Positions 8,693 to 19,500 of a stretch of 64,000 bases of DNA are shown here, one piece after another. The notes beneath the pieces are model-generated. The model was not told where the DNA came from. It saw only the letters and a program-made list of their open reading frames with translations, and searched no databases. The stretch is from Actinomycetes bacterium (GTDB taxonomy: Bacteria > Actinomycetota > Acidimicrobiia > Acidimicrobiales > Bog-793): positions 1 through 64,000 of the forward strand of contig JAJZBI010000010.1 in assembly GCA_021798985.1 (NCBI GenBank), in the 5' to 3' direction. The translations under genes and the position numbers were made by a program. Position 1 is the first letter of the stretch; each line of letters opens with the position of its first letter.

Positions 8693-8919
8693 CGGAGCAT
8701 CGTATGCGGTATCACGCGTTCGACACCAAGGATACCCAGCGGGCGATGGCAACGCCCCCCGAAAGAGCACCGCGACTGCTCGTCGGCGGTCGGATACCGC
8801 AGCTTTCGCCCTACAAGCGAGGGGTGACAGTCGAAGTAAATGAGAGTATCGGCCTCTAGAATCGCAAGCATGTCCGTCGACACTGAGGCTGGAGCGCGCC
8901 ATATGAGCCTGCCTGACTC

Positions 8920-10020
8920 ATGAATTCGATGCCGCTTTGGGGATACGGAGCTGTCCTCGGAGTTTCGCTCTTGCTGAGTTTGCTTTTGACTCCACTCGCG
9001 CTCGCCGCGGCAATCCGGTTCCGTATCTTGGATCATCCGGGTCCCACTAAGTCGCATACGGCAGCCGTGCCTTATCTCGGCGGCGCGGCCATTGTGATCT
9101 CATTCGCTGCGGTCGTGCTGATCGCTGTGGGCATTCGGCCACCTGCTAGCGGTCTGGCCGAGTTGGTCGCCTTCTTGGGCCTCGGAGCTGCGCTCGCCGT
9201 CCTTGGGTTGACCGACGATATTTATCGAGGCCTGAGCCCGGTCCTCCGAGTCCTCGTCGAGGCGGGTGCGGGATCGGTGATCTGGGTACTCGGCGATTCG
9301 GCACACTTGGCGGGCGCGCCCGGTTGGCTGAACGCCCTAATCACTGTTCTTTGGATCGTAGGCGTGACCAATGCATTCAACCTCCTCGATAACATGGACG
9401 GCCTATCAGCAGGGATCGCGGCCCTTACCGCGCTCACAATTTTCGCTATCGCGTGCTTTCAGCAGCGCTATTTAGTGGCGTCGCTGAGTATCGCCTTGGC
9501 TGGATGCGCAATCGGGTTCTTGTGGCACAATTTCCACCCCGCGAAGATCTACATGGGGGATGCGGGTAGCCTTTTTCTCGGCTTCGTGCTTTCTGTGTTG
9601 CTGCTCAAGCTGAGAGCGCAGCAGGCGACAAGAGTTGATATCGCGGTGATTCTTGCTATCCCGGCAGTAGCGCTGTTCGATACCGCCCTCGTTGTGGCGT
9701 CACGGCTCGTTCACCGCAGAAATCCGTTCCTTGGCGGTAAGGACCACACGAGCCATCGGCTCATCCGCGCGGGACGATCGGTCCACGGGGCGGTGGCACT
9801 GATCTACGCCGCCGGCGCCCTCTGCGACGGAGCAGCAATCGTGATGGCGCACCTCGGCCGCGCTGCCAGGATTGCAGGAATCGTCGGCATCGTCGGCGCG
9901 GCCGCATGTGCCGCTATCTACCTTGGCCGCATCCCCGTGTACAACGACGCGCCCGCTGCGAGCGAGTCACCGCCTAGTACTTCTCTAGATGCGCAAATCG
10001 ATGAATATGAGCCGCGTTAG
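8920..10020 (+). CDS. WecA/MraY-family polyprenyl-phosphate GlcNAc-1-phosphate transferase
   Basis: 366 residues with about ten transmembrane helices. Signature motifs are in order: DHPGPTKSHTAAVPYLGG near the N-terminus, LGLTDDIYRG, the catalytic NAFNLLDNMDGLSAG, MGDAGSLFLGF, and GGKDHTSHRL (HIHHR-type). Members transfer a sugar-1-phosphate from a UDP-sugar to a polyprenyl phosphate on the cytoplasmic membrane, starting polysaccharide or arabinogalactan synthesis. It faces away from the minus-strand glycan genes. The exact sugar cannot be told from the sequence. Confidence 0.88.
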   Translation: MNSMPLWGYGAVLGVSLLLSLLLTPLALAAAIRFRILDHPGPTKSHTAAVPYLGGAAIVISFAAVVLIAVGIRPPASGLAELVAFLGLGAALAVLGLTDDIYRGLSPVLRVLVEAGAGSVIWVLGDSAHLAGAPGWLNALITVLWIVGVTNAFNLLDNMDGLSAGIAALTALTIFAIACFQQRYLVASLSIALAGCAIGFLWHNFHPAKIYMGDAGSLFLGFVLSVLLLKLRAQQATRVDIAVILAIPAVALFDTALVVASRLVHRRNPFLGGKDHTSHRLIRAGRSVHGAVALIYAAGALCDGAAIVMAHLGRAARIAGIVGIVGAAACAAIYLGRIPVYNDAPAASESPPSTSLDAQIDEYEPR

Positions 10021-10039
10021 CTCAGGAAACTGCCGGCGG

Positions 10040-12337
10040 CTACTTCGAAGCGCGAAGTTGATCCAGGAGGCGCTGGAACTGGCTGTCCCGGGGATTGTCC
10101 GCAACCGCAATACGGACGGCAGCGCGCGCGGCTTGAAGGTATCGAATGGCGTTGCCCTTGTCCGCCCGCGCCAGATCCTCGTCCGCCGTGGCGAGACCAT
10201 CGGCGGCATTCCCATCGAGACGCTCATCGCTCAACGCCCGGGCGTAAGCGGTCCGAGCTTCCTTGAGAACGCTCACCAGCTGCGCAGGCTGACTCAGGTG
10301 GGGAGCCGCACTGAGGAGGGTCGCCCCTTCCGTGGCGGGATACGACGGTTCCCAGGGGTTCAGCGCAATCGCGTGGTTCATGTCCGTGAAGTACGTGGCC
10401 GTGACCTGGTTGCCTGACGCGAGAATGCTCGCTTGAGCAGCCCATGCGGCGTGGTCGGCGCGGTAGGGGCCGTCGGCCCCGACCCAGGCGATTCCGAGAG
10501 CGACCGCAACAACGACGGACGCAGCGATCGCCGGCCACGGCATTGTGACCTGTCGGCGACGTCCACGACGAGTGCGAGGCCAGGTCTCGGCCCTAGTGTC
10601 GTCCTCGGTCGGCTGGTCGACCACCTCGGGCGACATCAAGATCCCCAGTCGGAAACTCTCCGGGACTCCTGCTCCCCTCCAGGCAACACCGAGGGTTCCA
10701 ACGAGCAACCAGAACCCGAACGCCAAGCCGACCTGCTGGACGTTGAAGAGCGCCTGGACAAGATAGGCGACAACGCCCGCTGCGAGCGCCCCGGTGATAA
10801 GGCGATTGCGCCGAGATTCCTCACGCTTCACTTCCGTGGCGCCTTCCTCGATCTCCGTACGACGGAACCGGCGCATCGCTCCGACGGTCTTGACGACGAG
10901 GGTGGTGATCAGGACGAGAAACAGCAGCAGACCGATGAAGCCCTGGTCGGCGAGGATGTTCATCAACAGGTCATGCGCGCCGTTGACGAGGAAGTTGGGC
11001 CCAAGGGCGGCCACCCAGGCAGCGCTTTGATGCTGGGGGTAGACAAGGGCAAAGTTGTCCGGCCCCACGCCGACAAGAGGACGGCTGAGCGCCATATGGA
11101 CCGCGACGTGCCAGATGTCAAAGCGCTGCTGCACCGGCGTGTGGCCGCCGCTCGCGAAGAGCTGCGACAGTGGCTCATGTAACAGCCGTCGGCCAAAGGC
11201 CGCCATGCCCGCAGCGACGACCACGAGCACCCCGGCGGCGCTCCCGGCCATCAGCAGCGGTCGCCGCTTGAGTTCGGGCACAACGGCGAGCAGCAAGACG
11301 GCGAGCGCGGCGATCGCTGCCACCCAGGCGCCGCGCGCGGCCGTGCGCAACAACTCCACCAGCACGGCGACGACGAACCCGCCAGCGACCACACGAAGCG
11401 CCAGCCGCTTGGCGGCCACTCCGAGGACGAGGGCGATCGGCAGGATCGTTGCCAGGTAGCCCCCAAGATGGTTTGGGTTGCCGAAGGTCGAGAAGATGTC
11501 GCCAGCAAAGCTCGTCGTGTGCCAGTGGACGAAATCCCAGGTCGATCCGCTGACGGACGTGTCATGGAGCTGGATGAGGCCGTAGAGTACGACCACGGAG
11601 CCGCCCGCGAACGCGAACAGGCCGCCGACGCGGCGCAGGTCTCCGACGTCGAAGGCTTCAGCCGCCGTGAGCGCGATCACGGCGAAGGCGATGGCGCCAT
11701 AGAGGCCGTCGTAGCTTCCGTAGTTGCCGAGGAGGGCGACGTGAGTGTCGACCGCCGTCGCAGTCGACACCGCCGCCCAAATGAGAACGGCAAAGAGCGG
11801 CCACTGAAACCCACTACGCCAGCGCGCAAGGCCACGACGGTGCACCGCATCGACGATCCATAGTCCACCACACAGCAGCGCTCCGACCACCACCAGGGTG
11901 TATTTGGGAAGGTTGAAGACGTCATCGGTTCGGGGGTCGAAGAGCACCGGCACATAGACGGCCAGCGCAAGGACGACACTCCCGCGCAGGGCACGCAGAA
12001 CCGGCTTCAGCCGAAACAGCTCGACGATGACAGACCCGAGGGCCACCGTTGCGCAAAGCAGGGCAGCCAGGAAAGCAGCAAAGCCACCCGAAACCGCGTG
12101 AAGCGCCCACAGCAACAGCGCGGTGACGCAGGATGATACGCCGAGTGCCAGCGGCACCGGGGGCACGCCCAATACCTTGGGAGCGCGAGACCAGGGATTC
12201 GGCTTCGTCGCGGGGGCGCTCCGCCTCGCCGGTGGCGCCGCGGGCCGCGGTGCTTTTGCGGAGGAACTCACGGGCGGCGAACTTGGCCGCGGCGCCTGGC
12301 GACGCCGCTGTGTGCTGCTCTTCTTTGGCACCGGCAA
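10040..12337 (-). CDS. O-antigen ligase family membrane protein (Wzy/WaaL-like)
   Basis: 765 residues. A basic, Pro/Ala-rich cytoplasmic N-terminus (~60 residues) precedes about twelve hydrophobic segments. The PF04932-type core is visible as IFSTFGNPNHLGGYLATILP, TAARGAWVAAIAALAVLLL, and the periplasmic HMALSRPLVGVGPDNFALVYPQHQS loop. The last ~130 residues are soluble and helical, with TPR-like character (NHAIALNPWEPSYPATEGA; ARTAYARALSDERL). These proteins polymerise or ligate lipid-linked glycans outside the membrane. It is divergent from the GT4 gene, 72 bases away. Confidence 0.85.
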   Translation of the reverse strand: MPVPKKSSTQRRRQAPRPSSPPVSSSAKAPRPAAPPARRSAPATKPNPWSRAPKVLGVPPVPLALGVSSCVTALLLWALHAVSGGFAAFLAALLCATVALGSVIVELFRLKPVLRALRGSVVLALAVYVPVLFDPRTDDVFNLPKYTLVVVGALLCGGLWIVDAVHRRGLARWRSGFQWPLFAVLIWAAVSTATAVDTHVALLGNYGSYDGLYGAIAFAVIALTAAEAFDVGDLRRVGGLFAFAGGSVVVLYGLIQLHDTSVSGSTWDFVHWHTTSFAGDIFSTFGNPNHLGGYLATILPIALVLGVAAKRLALRVVAGGFVVAVLVELLRTAARGAWVAAIAALAVLLLAVVPELKRRPLLMAGSAAGVLVVVAAGMAAFGRRLLHEPLSQLFASGGHTPVQQRFDIWHVAVHMALSRPLVGVGPDNFALVYPQHQSAAWVAALGPNFLVNGAHDLLMNILADQGFIGLLLFLVLITTLVVKTVGAMRRFRRTEIEEGATEVKREESRRNRLITGALAAGVVAYLVQALFNVQQVGLAFGFWLLVGTLGVAWRGAGVPESFRLGILMSPEVVDQPTEDDTRAETWPRTRRGRRRQVTMPWPAIAASVVVAVALGIAWVGADGPYRADHAAWAAQASILASGNQVTATYFTDMNHAIALNPWEPSYPATEGATLLSAAPHLSQPAQLVSVLKEARTAYARALSDERLDGNAADGLATADEDLARADKGNAIRYLQAARAAVRIAVADNPRDSQFQRLLDQLRASK

Positions 12338-12409
12338 AGGCTAGACCACGACGAACCGGCAACGCGTCTCGGCAGTTGCCGCGAGACGACGAGGCGCGGA
12401 GACTAGGAC

Positions 12410-13588
12410 ATGACGCAGGGGCCAGTCATCGAGGGCGAGCCCGTCCTTCATCTCGTGACGAGAATGAACATTGGGGGACCCGCTCGCATTATCAACGCGC
12501 TCGCAAGCGGCCTGACACCGGCCTTCAACGTGACCGTCGGGGCCGGCCATGCGCCGGCCGAAGAGGGCGAGCTCATCGCGGACGGCGTCGCGGTCGCGCG
12601 CTTGCCGCTGGTTCGTCCCATCCGGCCGCTGATTGATGCCCGCGCCTTCGCCATGACCAGGCGATTGCTGGCGAGGTCGCAGCCGCGCCTCGTGCACACC
12701 CACATGGCCAAGGCCGGGATGGTCGGCCGCCTTGCGGCGCTCTCCGTCCGGCCACGTCCCCGGATCGTCCACACGTACCACGGCCACGTGCTCCAGGGGT
12801 ACTTCGGGCGCGCGCAGCAACGCACCTTTCTCGAGATCGAGCGCGCGCTTGCCAGAGTCTCCGACGCGCTGATCGCGGTCAGTCCAGAGATCCGAGACGA
12901 GCTCGTCGACCTCGGTGTGGGTCGAGCGTCGCAGTATCACGTGATTCCAGTGGGGCTCGATTTGGCTCCGTTCGTTTCCGCAAAAGCCACGCGCCACGCT
13001 CTGCGCTCTCGCCTTTGCGTGGGTGCTCGGACTCCGGTCATTGCCGTCGTTGGTCGGCTCGTGCCGATCAAGGACCATGAGACGCTGTTCCTGGCACTGC
13101 GCGAACTCCCCGGCGTGCACCTTGCGATCATCGGTGACGGTGAGCTTCGTACCCGTCTCGAGGGGCGGGCCATGGCCCTTGGAATTGCCGACCGAATCAC
13201 ATTCCTCGGGTGGATCACAGATCTTCCCGATGTCGTTGCAGAAGCTGATGTCGTGGTCCTTGCGAGCAGGAACGAGGGGACTCCGCTCGCCGTGATCGAA
13301 GCGATGGCGGCAGGGCGTCCGGTCGTAGCGACCGACGTCGGGGGCATCCCACATGTGGTCCAGCACGGAGAGTCAGGTCTCCTGTGTCCCCCGGGTCATC
13401 CCGGCGACCTCGCAACCGCAATTCGGCGATTGCTCGACGCGCCGGAGCTCGGACACCAGCTCGCCTCAGAAGGTCAACGTCGCGTCCTCCAACGCTTCGA
13501 CGTCCAACGGATGGTCGCGGTGCACCAGAGTCTCTATGGAGACCTCCTCGCGCACGACTTCTCTGGCCGGCGGCGGGTCCTGCGCTGA
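12410..13588 (+). CDS. GT4-family glycosyltransferase
   Basis: 392 residues, GT-B fold. The N-terminal domain begins LHLVTRMNIGGPARIINALA, with VHTHMAKAGMVGRLAA and HTYHGHVLQGYF. The C-terminal Glycos_transf_1 domain has VIAVVGRLVPIKDHETLF and the retaining-enzyme donor motif ADVVVLASRNEGTPLAVIEA, followed by GRPVVATDVGGIPHVV. No membrane segments. It should add a sugar to the lipid-linked glycan in the cytoplasm. It is transcribed away from the O-antigen-ligase gene, and the shared 72-bp gap must contain both promoters. Confidence 0.88.
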   Translation: MTQGPVIEGEPVLHLVTRMNIGGPARIINALASGLTPAFNVTVGAGHAPAEEGELIADGVAVARLPLVRPIRPLIDARAFAMTRRLLARSQPRLVHTHMAKAGMVGRLAALSVRPRPRIVHTYHGHVLQGYFGRAQQRTFLEIERALARVSDALIAVSPEIRDELVDLGVGRASQYHVIPVGLDLAPFVSAKATRHALRSRLCVGARTPVIAVVGRLVPIKDHETLFLALRELPGVHLAIIGDGELRTRLEGRAMALGIADRITFLGWITDLPDVVAEADVVVLASRNEGTPLAVIEAMAAGRPVVATDVGGIPHVVQHGESGLLCPPGHPGDLATAIRRLLDAPELGHQLASEGQRRVLQRFDVQRMVAVHQSLYGDLLAHDFSGRRRVLR

Positions 13589-13812
13589 ACACGCGTTTGC
13601 CCGCTACCCACCGGCCCGAGACTGGACGGTCGATTTGACCGAGTCGTCGGAGCCGCCTGGATGACAACCCTCTGTTTCCGGGTTCACCGACGACGTTTCG
13701 CCTTCGACTCTCTCCCGCGCTCGCCGTCCGGTCACGGAGCTGCTGTGAGTACTCGGGTGGATCACCGGTGATCCCCAACTTCTGCTCGATCTGAACCGCC
13801 CCGCAGGCGATG

Positions 13813-13845
13813 AAAAAGGGAGGGGCGCCGAAGCGCCCCTCCCTT
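13813..13845 (-). terminator. Rho-independent terminator for the cell wall-binding protein gene
   Basis: A perfect 13-bp stem, AAGGGAGGGGCGC (13816-13828) and GCGCCCCTCCCTT (13833-13845), with a CGAA loop. Read on the minus strand it ends in a run of five T (13813-13817). It lies about 40 bases downstream of the minus-strand gene ending at 13883. The plus strand lacks a T-tract, so it serves only the surface-protein gene. Confidence 0.9.
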
Positions 13846-13882
13846 CACAGCTAGCCGCAATGCGGCACTACCAACTTCTCAG

Positions 13883-16168
13883 CTACGCACCAGCGCCGCT
13901 CGAAAGCGAAGCCTGCATCGCCGAGATCGTCGCAGCGGTCACGGCGTAGGGGCCACCAAGAACCTGGATACCGGTGGTAAGGCCGGAACCAAGCCCGTTC
14001 GTGGGCGTACCCGCCGCCTTGAGGACGGCAGCCGTGTACGTGCCTTCACCGGCCGTCGGGCTCTCGGTAAGGAGAATCCCCTCGTGCACGGTCGAAGCAC
14101 CAGCGCCACCCGTCGGGCACGTGCCACCACAGGCAGACAGAGGAGCCGCGGCGAGGCTGTCGCCCCATCCGTTGCCCGCCGTCGTGCCCTGGGCCACGTA
14201 GAGCGTCGTCTGCTTCCAGCCGAGGACGTTGCCCTCGAGCATCGCAATGTCGGCAGCCGTCTGGGTGTAGTCGTAACCAGCGACGCGAAGGACGCTGATT
14301 CCGCCGTTAAGCGCCTGGATCGCAGTCACCACGTTGTTGCTCAACGCCAGGTTCCCACCAAGGGCGATCACCTGGTTGATGCCGAGCGTAACGAGCTCGC
14401 TGCTTGCCTGGGCGCCGAGCGCGTTGCCCGGCGTCAGGATCACCGGCAGGTGATACAGGTACGCAATACCTGCGGCAGTGTCGGCGTCCTGCCAGTCGGT
14501 GTCGGAGACCACAATGGCCGTCTTCGCCGTCGCAGAAGGCGCCGCCGACGACCCGTTACCAGTGGTCTGGTTGTAGGTGCTGGCCGACGAGAAGGCCCCA
14601 GCCAGCGTCGGCAGCGTCGGCGTGCCCTGACCACCCACACCATTGCTCAAGTAGTTGTCGATCGCCTGAGCAGTGTCATCCGCAGTCTGACCGTAGATGG
14701 CGGGCTCGACAACGATGTTCGAGCCAGTCGTGGCGAGGCCGCCACACAGATACGCCGGCGTGTTCGCGAGAGCGTTGATCTCGGCGGTCGTCACGGCGTC
14801 AGGCCCACCGACCACATACACCCGCTGCACACCCGCGTACTTCAGGGCGGCCAGGGTGGCAGGGTCGATAGTTCCGCTCGAGCTCGGCGGAGTAATGAGC
14901 ACTCCAGTGCCGAGCTGACCCTCAAGGTACGACGCCGACAGCGCGTCGTAAGGGTCCGCAGCCGTGGCAAGAACCGCGTTGCCGTTGTTCGTGCACGTTG
15001 CCGAACCGCCGCTCACGCTGACGAAGGCGTTGTCGAACTCGGCTGCTGCGGTTGCCTCAGCGTTGGTGCCGTAAATAGCCGTGCTCGGCGCCGATCCAAC
15101 GACGAACGCCGTCAGACCCGAGACCAGCGGCGCCGTGTGAGACGAGCCGTTGCTACCCGAGCCAGTCGCGCAGTCATTGTTGGTCACCGACCACACCGAG
15201 ACCGTCGCGGCACCAGCGGTCACGTTTGCGCCTACATCGACGTGCAGGCCGCTGAGGGTGAACGTCGGCGCATTCAGGGACGACTCGTTGACCTGATTAA
15301 ACGCCAACGTGTCGTTCAGACCCGACGCCGTGCTGGTGAGGGTCGCCGAGGCACTGGTGCTGCCGGAAGTTGACCCGACAGCAGCGACGGTCGCGTTTGC
15401 CGCTCCGTTGGTCTGCGTGACCTTCGGCGCTCCCGCGATCGTGTCCCACGTTACGGCGTTGCCAGCGGCACTCGTCGCACCTGTCACATTGCCGAGCTGA
15501 ACGCAAACGGTCTCGTTAACACCCACCGTGTCAACGGCAGGAAGCGAAATCGCCAGGTTGTTCACGGCTGCATCTCCGGTGCCTGGAGACACCGTCGAGA
15601 CTGGCGCCGCCGGCGTCACGGTGACGTTCGCGACTGTCAAGTCAGACGGCACCGTGAAGCTCACCGAGCCGGACGTCTGGATGTAGATCCCGGACAACGA
15701 CAAGGAGCCGCTCGGCACACCGCTCAACAAGTACGTCGGCGTGACGGTGATGGTTGCGCTGCTGGTGCTTGACCCAGTCCAGGTGATCGGGAGCACGTTT
15801 TTGACGTTGCTTCCACACTGGTTGTTAGACGTGAGGGTGCCAGGAGTTGACGTTAGTGCCGTCGACGTGGCGGTGCTAGCGGCCGTGAAGGACACCGTTC
15901 CGCTCGAGGGGCACGACAGCACCAAATCGATCGAGTCCGTGCTGTTGATCGGATTCGACACCGAGCCGGTGATCGTAATGGTGATCGCCGAACCCTGCTT
16001 GGTTGCGGTACCGAGTGAGGTGGTCGCGGTCGCCGCCGAAGCAGTGACCGTAGGTGCCGCTGCATTTGCCACCCCCCCACCAGCGAAGGCGGCTACGCCG
16101 AGGGCGGTAACGCCCGCAAGGAGCGCTGCTCCCACCCGCCGGCGCATCCGGAAGGTTCTTTGGTTCAA
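13883..16168 (-). CDS. Secreted cell wall-binding repeat 2 family protein (possible surface-layer protein)
   Basis: 761 residues. Start is TTG 16168, five bases after a strong AAGGAGG (16174-16180); ATG 16147 is weaker. A signal peptide follows: basic MRRR, hydrophobic core, ANA-AAP cleavage site near residue 36. Residues ~40-390 are Ser/Thr/Ala/Val-rich, extended and beta-like with few charges. The C-terminal part has three CW_binding_2 (PF04122) units marked by VQRVYVVGGPDAVT, INQVIALGGNLALS and IQVLGGPYAVTAATI. The family attaches to the cell wall non-covalently. Strong RBS, own terminator and Thr/Ser-rich composition suggest an abundant surface protein. Single-gene transcription unit. Confidence 0.85.
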   Translation of the reverse strand: MNQRTFRMRRRVGAALLAGVTALGVAAFAGGGVANAAAPTVTASAATATTSLGTATKQGSAITITITGSVSNPINSTDSIDLVLSCPSSGTVSFTAASTATSTALTSTPGTLTSNNQCGSNVKNVLPITWTGSSTSSATITVTPTYLLSGVPSGSLSLSGIYIQTSGSVSFTVPSDLTVANVTVTPAAPVSTVSPGTGDAAVNNLAISLPAVDTVGVNETVCVQLGNVTGATSAAGNAVTWDTIAGAPKVTQTNGAANATVAAVGSTSGSTSASATLTSTASGLNDTLAFNQVNESSLNAPTFTLSGLHVDVGANVTAGAATVSVWSVTNNDCATGSGSNGSSHTAPLVSGLTAFVVGSAPSTAIYGTNAEATAAAEFDNAFVSVSGGSATCTNNGNAVLATAADPYDALSASYLEGQLGTGVLITPPSSSGTIDPATLAALKYAGVQRVYVVGGPDAVTTAEINALANTPAYLCGGLATTGSNIVVEPAIYGQTADDTAQAIDNYLSNGVGGQGTPTLPTLAGAFSSASTYNQTTGNGSSAAPSATAKTAIVVSDTDWQDADTAAGIAYLYHLPVILTPGNALGAQASSELVTLGINQVIALGGNLALSNNVVTAIQALNGGISVLRVAGYDYTQTAADIAMLEGNVLGWKQTTLYVAQGTTAGNGWGDSLAAAPLSACGGTCPTGGAGASTVHEGILLTESPTAGEGTYTAAVLKAAGTPTNGLGSGLTTGIQVLGGPYAVTAATISAMQASLSSGAGA

Positions 16169-16505
16169 GTTGCCCTCCTTATGGGCTTGTTTGTAGTTGC
16201 TGCTCTCGGCGCTACCGGGCTGGCGAGGGCCGCGACGAAGCGCGACTTCCCCCCATTCCGGGAGCGTGGACACGTTACAGCAGCCGCCGTGCAGATGCGG
16301 GGATGCGCAACGACCTTCGCGAAGTCCTCACAACTGCGCCGAAGTGCGAAAACACATCGACCGAACTTCGGTGTTGAGCATTGCCATGCCTAGCAGAGAG
16401 CTCCCACTGCTCAACGTGGCACATGGGGCCGTCAGGTGTCGACTCACCAGACCTCAAGGGTTTTCGGCGCAAGGCGCAATCCTTCACGACGAATAACCTG
16501 GCATC
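16169..16505. other. Divergent promoter region between surface protein and metH
   Basis: Both flanking genes start here in opposite directions, so it must hold two promoters. I could not place convincing -35/-10 pairs. A cobalamin or SAM riboswitch would be expected for metH in some actinobacteria, but I did not find a clear B12-box or SAM-riboswitch core. Only the AAGGAGG of the surface protein (16174-16180) is certain. Confidence 0.4.
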
Positions 16506-19500
16506 GTGGCTCGCTACCTCGATCTTCTCGCTGAACGCGTCGTCGTCTTCGACGGCGCAACCGGCACAAACCTCCAGCTCAGGCATCTGTCCGCGGACGA
16601 CTTCGGCGGGGCAGCGCTTGAGGGCTGCAACGAGATGCTCTCGCTTACCCGTCCGGATGTCATTCGCGATCTCCACCGTTCGTTTTTGGAAGTCGGTGTC
16701 GACGTCGTCGAGACGAACTCCTTCGGCGCGTTCCCGACCGTGCTCGCCGAGTACGGGATCGCCGATCGGGCCGCCGAGATCGCCCGGCGCAGCGCCGAGC
16801 TGGCCGTCGAGGTCGCCCGCGACTTTTCCACCGCCGACCATCCGCGCTTTGTGGCCGGGAGCATCGGTCCGGGGACGAAGTTCCCGACGCTGAACCAGAT
16901 CAGCTACGCCAATCTGCGCGACGCCTACCAGGTGGAAGCCGAAGCCCTGCTCGAAGGGGGCGTCGACCTGCTGATCATCGAGACCGCCTTCGACCTGCTC
17001 GGCGCCAAGGCCGCGGTGGCGGCGTGCCGGCGGGCGATGCGCCGGACCGGTCGCCACGTGCCACTGCAGGTGCAGGTTACGATTGAACTAACGGGTCGGA
17101 TGCTCCCGGGTACGGAGATCGGTGCCGCGCTCGCCGCGCTCGAAGCGCTCAAGCCCGACGTCATCGGGCTGAACTGCTCGACCGGGCCGGTCGAGATGTA
17201 CGAGCCGGTGCGCTACCTCGCCGAGCACTCGCTGCTGCCGATCTCGACGATCCCGAACGCCGGGCTGCCGAGCGTCGTCGACGGCGAGATGCACTACGAC
17301 CTCGACCCCGAGGGGCTGGCGTCCCACCTTCACACCTTCGTCACTGAACTCGGTGTCTCGGTCGTCGGCGGGTGCTGTGGCACGACGCCCGAGCACTTGA
17401 AGCTCCTCGTCGAGCGCGTCGGCCGGCTCGAGCCGCGGCGGCGCAATCCGGTCCACGAAGCGGGCGCCACCTCGCTCTATAGCTTCGTCCCCTTCCAGCA
17501 GGACCGCTCGGTGCTCTTGATCGGCGAGCGGACCAACGCGAACGGCTCGAAGCGCTTCCGGGAGGCGATGCTCGCCGGGGACTTCGAGACGACGACCGCA
17601 ATGGCGCGCGACCAGGTCAAAGAGGGCGCGCACCTGATCGACGTCTGCGTCGACTACACGGGCGCCGACGGCGTGGCGGACATGGGCGAGGTCGCCGGTC
17701 GCCTCGCCACCCAGTGCTCGGTGCCCCTCGTCATCGACTCAACCGAGCCCGAGGTCGTGCGCACCGCGCTCGAACGGCTCGGAGGGCGCTCGATCCTCAA
17801 CTCCGTCAACCTCGAGGACGGCGATGGTCCGGGCACCCGCCTCGACTCCTTCCTCACCCTGGCGGCCGAGCACGGCGCCGCGGTCGTGTGCACCTGCATC
17901 GATGAGGAGGGCCAGGCGCGGACCGCCGAGTGGAAGCTGCGCGCTGCGCAGGCCATCTACGACCTCGCCATCTCGCGCTATGGCCTGTCCCCCGAGGACC
18001 TCTTCTTCGACCCGCTCGCCCTGCCGCTGTCGACCGGGATGGAGGAGAGCCGCCGCGACGGCGTCGAGACCATCGAGGCGATCCGGTTGATCAAAGCGGC
18101 CATGCCGGGCGTGCACACGGTGCTCGGCCTCTCGAACGTCTCCTTCGGCCTGTCCCCCGCCGCCCGCCAGGTCCTCAACTCGGTCTTCCTGCACGAGTGC
18201 GCCGAGGCCGGACTCGACGCGGCGATCGTGCACGCCAGCAAGATCTTGCCGCTGCACCGCATCGACGAGGAGGCCAAGCAGGTCTGTCTCGATCTCATCT
18301 ACGACCGCCGACGGGACGGCTACGACCCGCTCGCCGCGCTGATCGCCCTGTTCGAAGGGGTCGCCGCGCACGGCGGCGGCGGGGGAGCCGACGAGGAGTG
18401 GCGCAGCTGGCCGGTCGATCGGCGCCTCGAGCGCCGAATCATCGACGGCAACCGCGAGGGCCTCGAGGACGACCTCAACGCTGGCCTCGATGCGGGGATG
18501 AGCGCGCTGGCGATCGTCAACGACGCCCTACTGGCCGGCATGAAGATCGTCGGCGAGCTCTTCGGGGCCGGCGACATGCAGCTCCCCTTCGTGCTCCAGT
18601 CAGCCGAGACGATGAAGGCCGCCGTCGCCTATCTCGAGCCGCACCTCGAGCGCGAGCTCGCCGGCTCGGGAGACGCCGCGGCGCGCTCGCGCGGCAAGGT
18701 CGTGCTGGCGACGGTCAAGGGCGACGTGCACGACATCGGGAAGAACCTCGTCGACATCATCTTGTCGAACAACGGCTATGAGGTGCACAACCTCGGCATC
18801 AAGGTCCCCGTCGCCGACATGTTGCAAAAGGCCGAGGAGGTCGGCGCGGATGCCATCGGAATGAGCGGGCTGCTCGTCAAGTCGACCATGGTGATGCGCG
18901 AGAACCTCGAGGAGATGAACCGCCGCGGCATGCAGAACGTCCCGGTGCTCTTGGGCGGGGCCGCCCTCACCCGCAGCTATGTCGAGCGGGACCTCCGCCA
19001 GGTCTTCGCGGGCCGCGTCTTTTACGGCCGCGACGCCTTCGAGGGGCTGCACACCCTCGAGAAGCTGATGGAGGAGAAGCAGACGGGGGTCGTCGACCCG
19101 GCCTTTGGGACCGAGCTCACCGGCCGCATCCTGCCCAAGCGCCGCTCGGAGCGCCTGGCCGAGATCGACCCCTCCACGCTGCCGGCGCGCTCGCCCGAGG
19201 TGGCGGGCGACAACCCGGTCTTCGTGCCCCCCTTCCTCGGGTCCCGCATCGCCAAGGGCATCTCGCTCGATGACATCCGCGGCTATCTGAACGAGACGGC
19301 GCTGTTCCGCAACCAGTGGGGCTATCGCCCGAACAAGGGCGAGGACGACGCCGAGTTCAAAGAGCGCGTCCGCGCCGAGCTGCGCCAGCGCCTGGACGAG
19401 GCCAAGGCGGCTGAATCCCTCGTGCCCCAGGTGACCTGGGGCTACTTCCCCGCCGCCTCGGAGGACAACGAGCTCGTCGTCTTCGCCCCGCCGGCCTCCT

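Noticed and set aside
14084-15373. 429-residue plus-strand frame inside the surface-protein gene
   Set aside because: Arg/Gly-rich antisense of a gene with clear signal peptide and CW_binding_2 repeats; GC-rich shadow.
16169-16505. Cobalamin or SAM riboswitch ahead of metH
   Set aside because: Expected from biology, but I could not find a B12-box or SAM-riboswitch core in the 337 bases; a covariance-model search would settle it.
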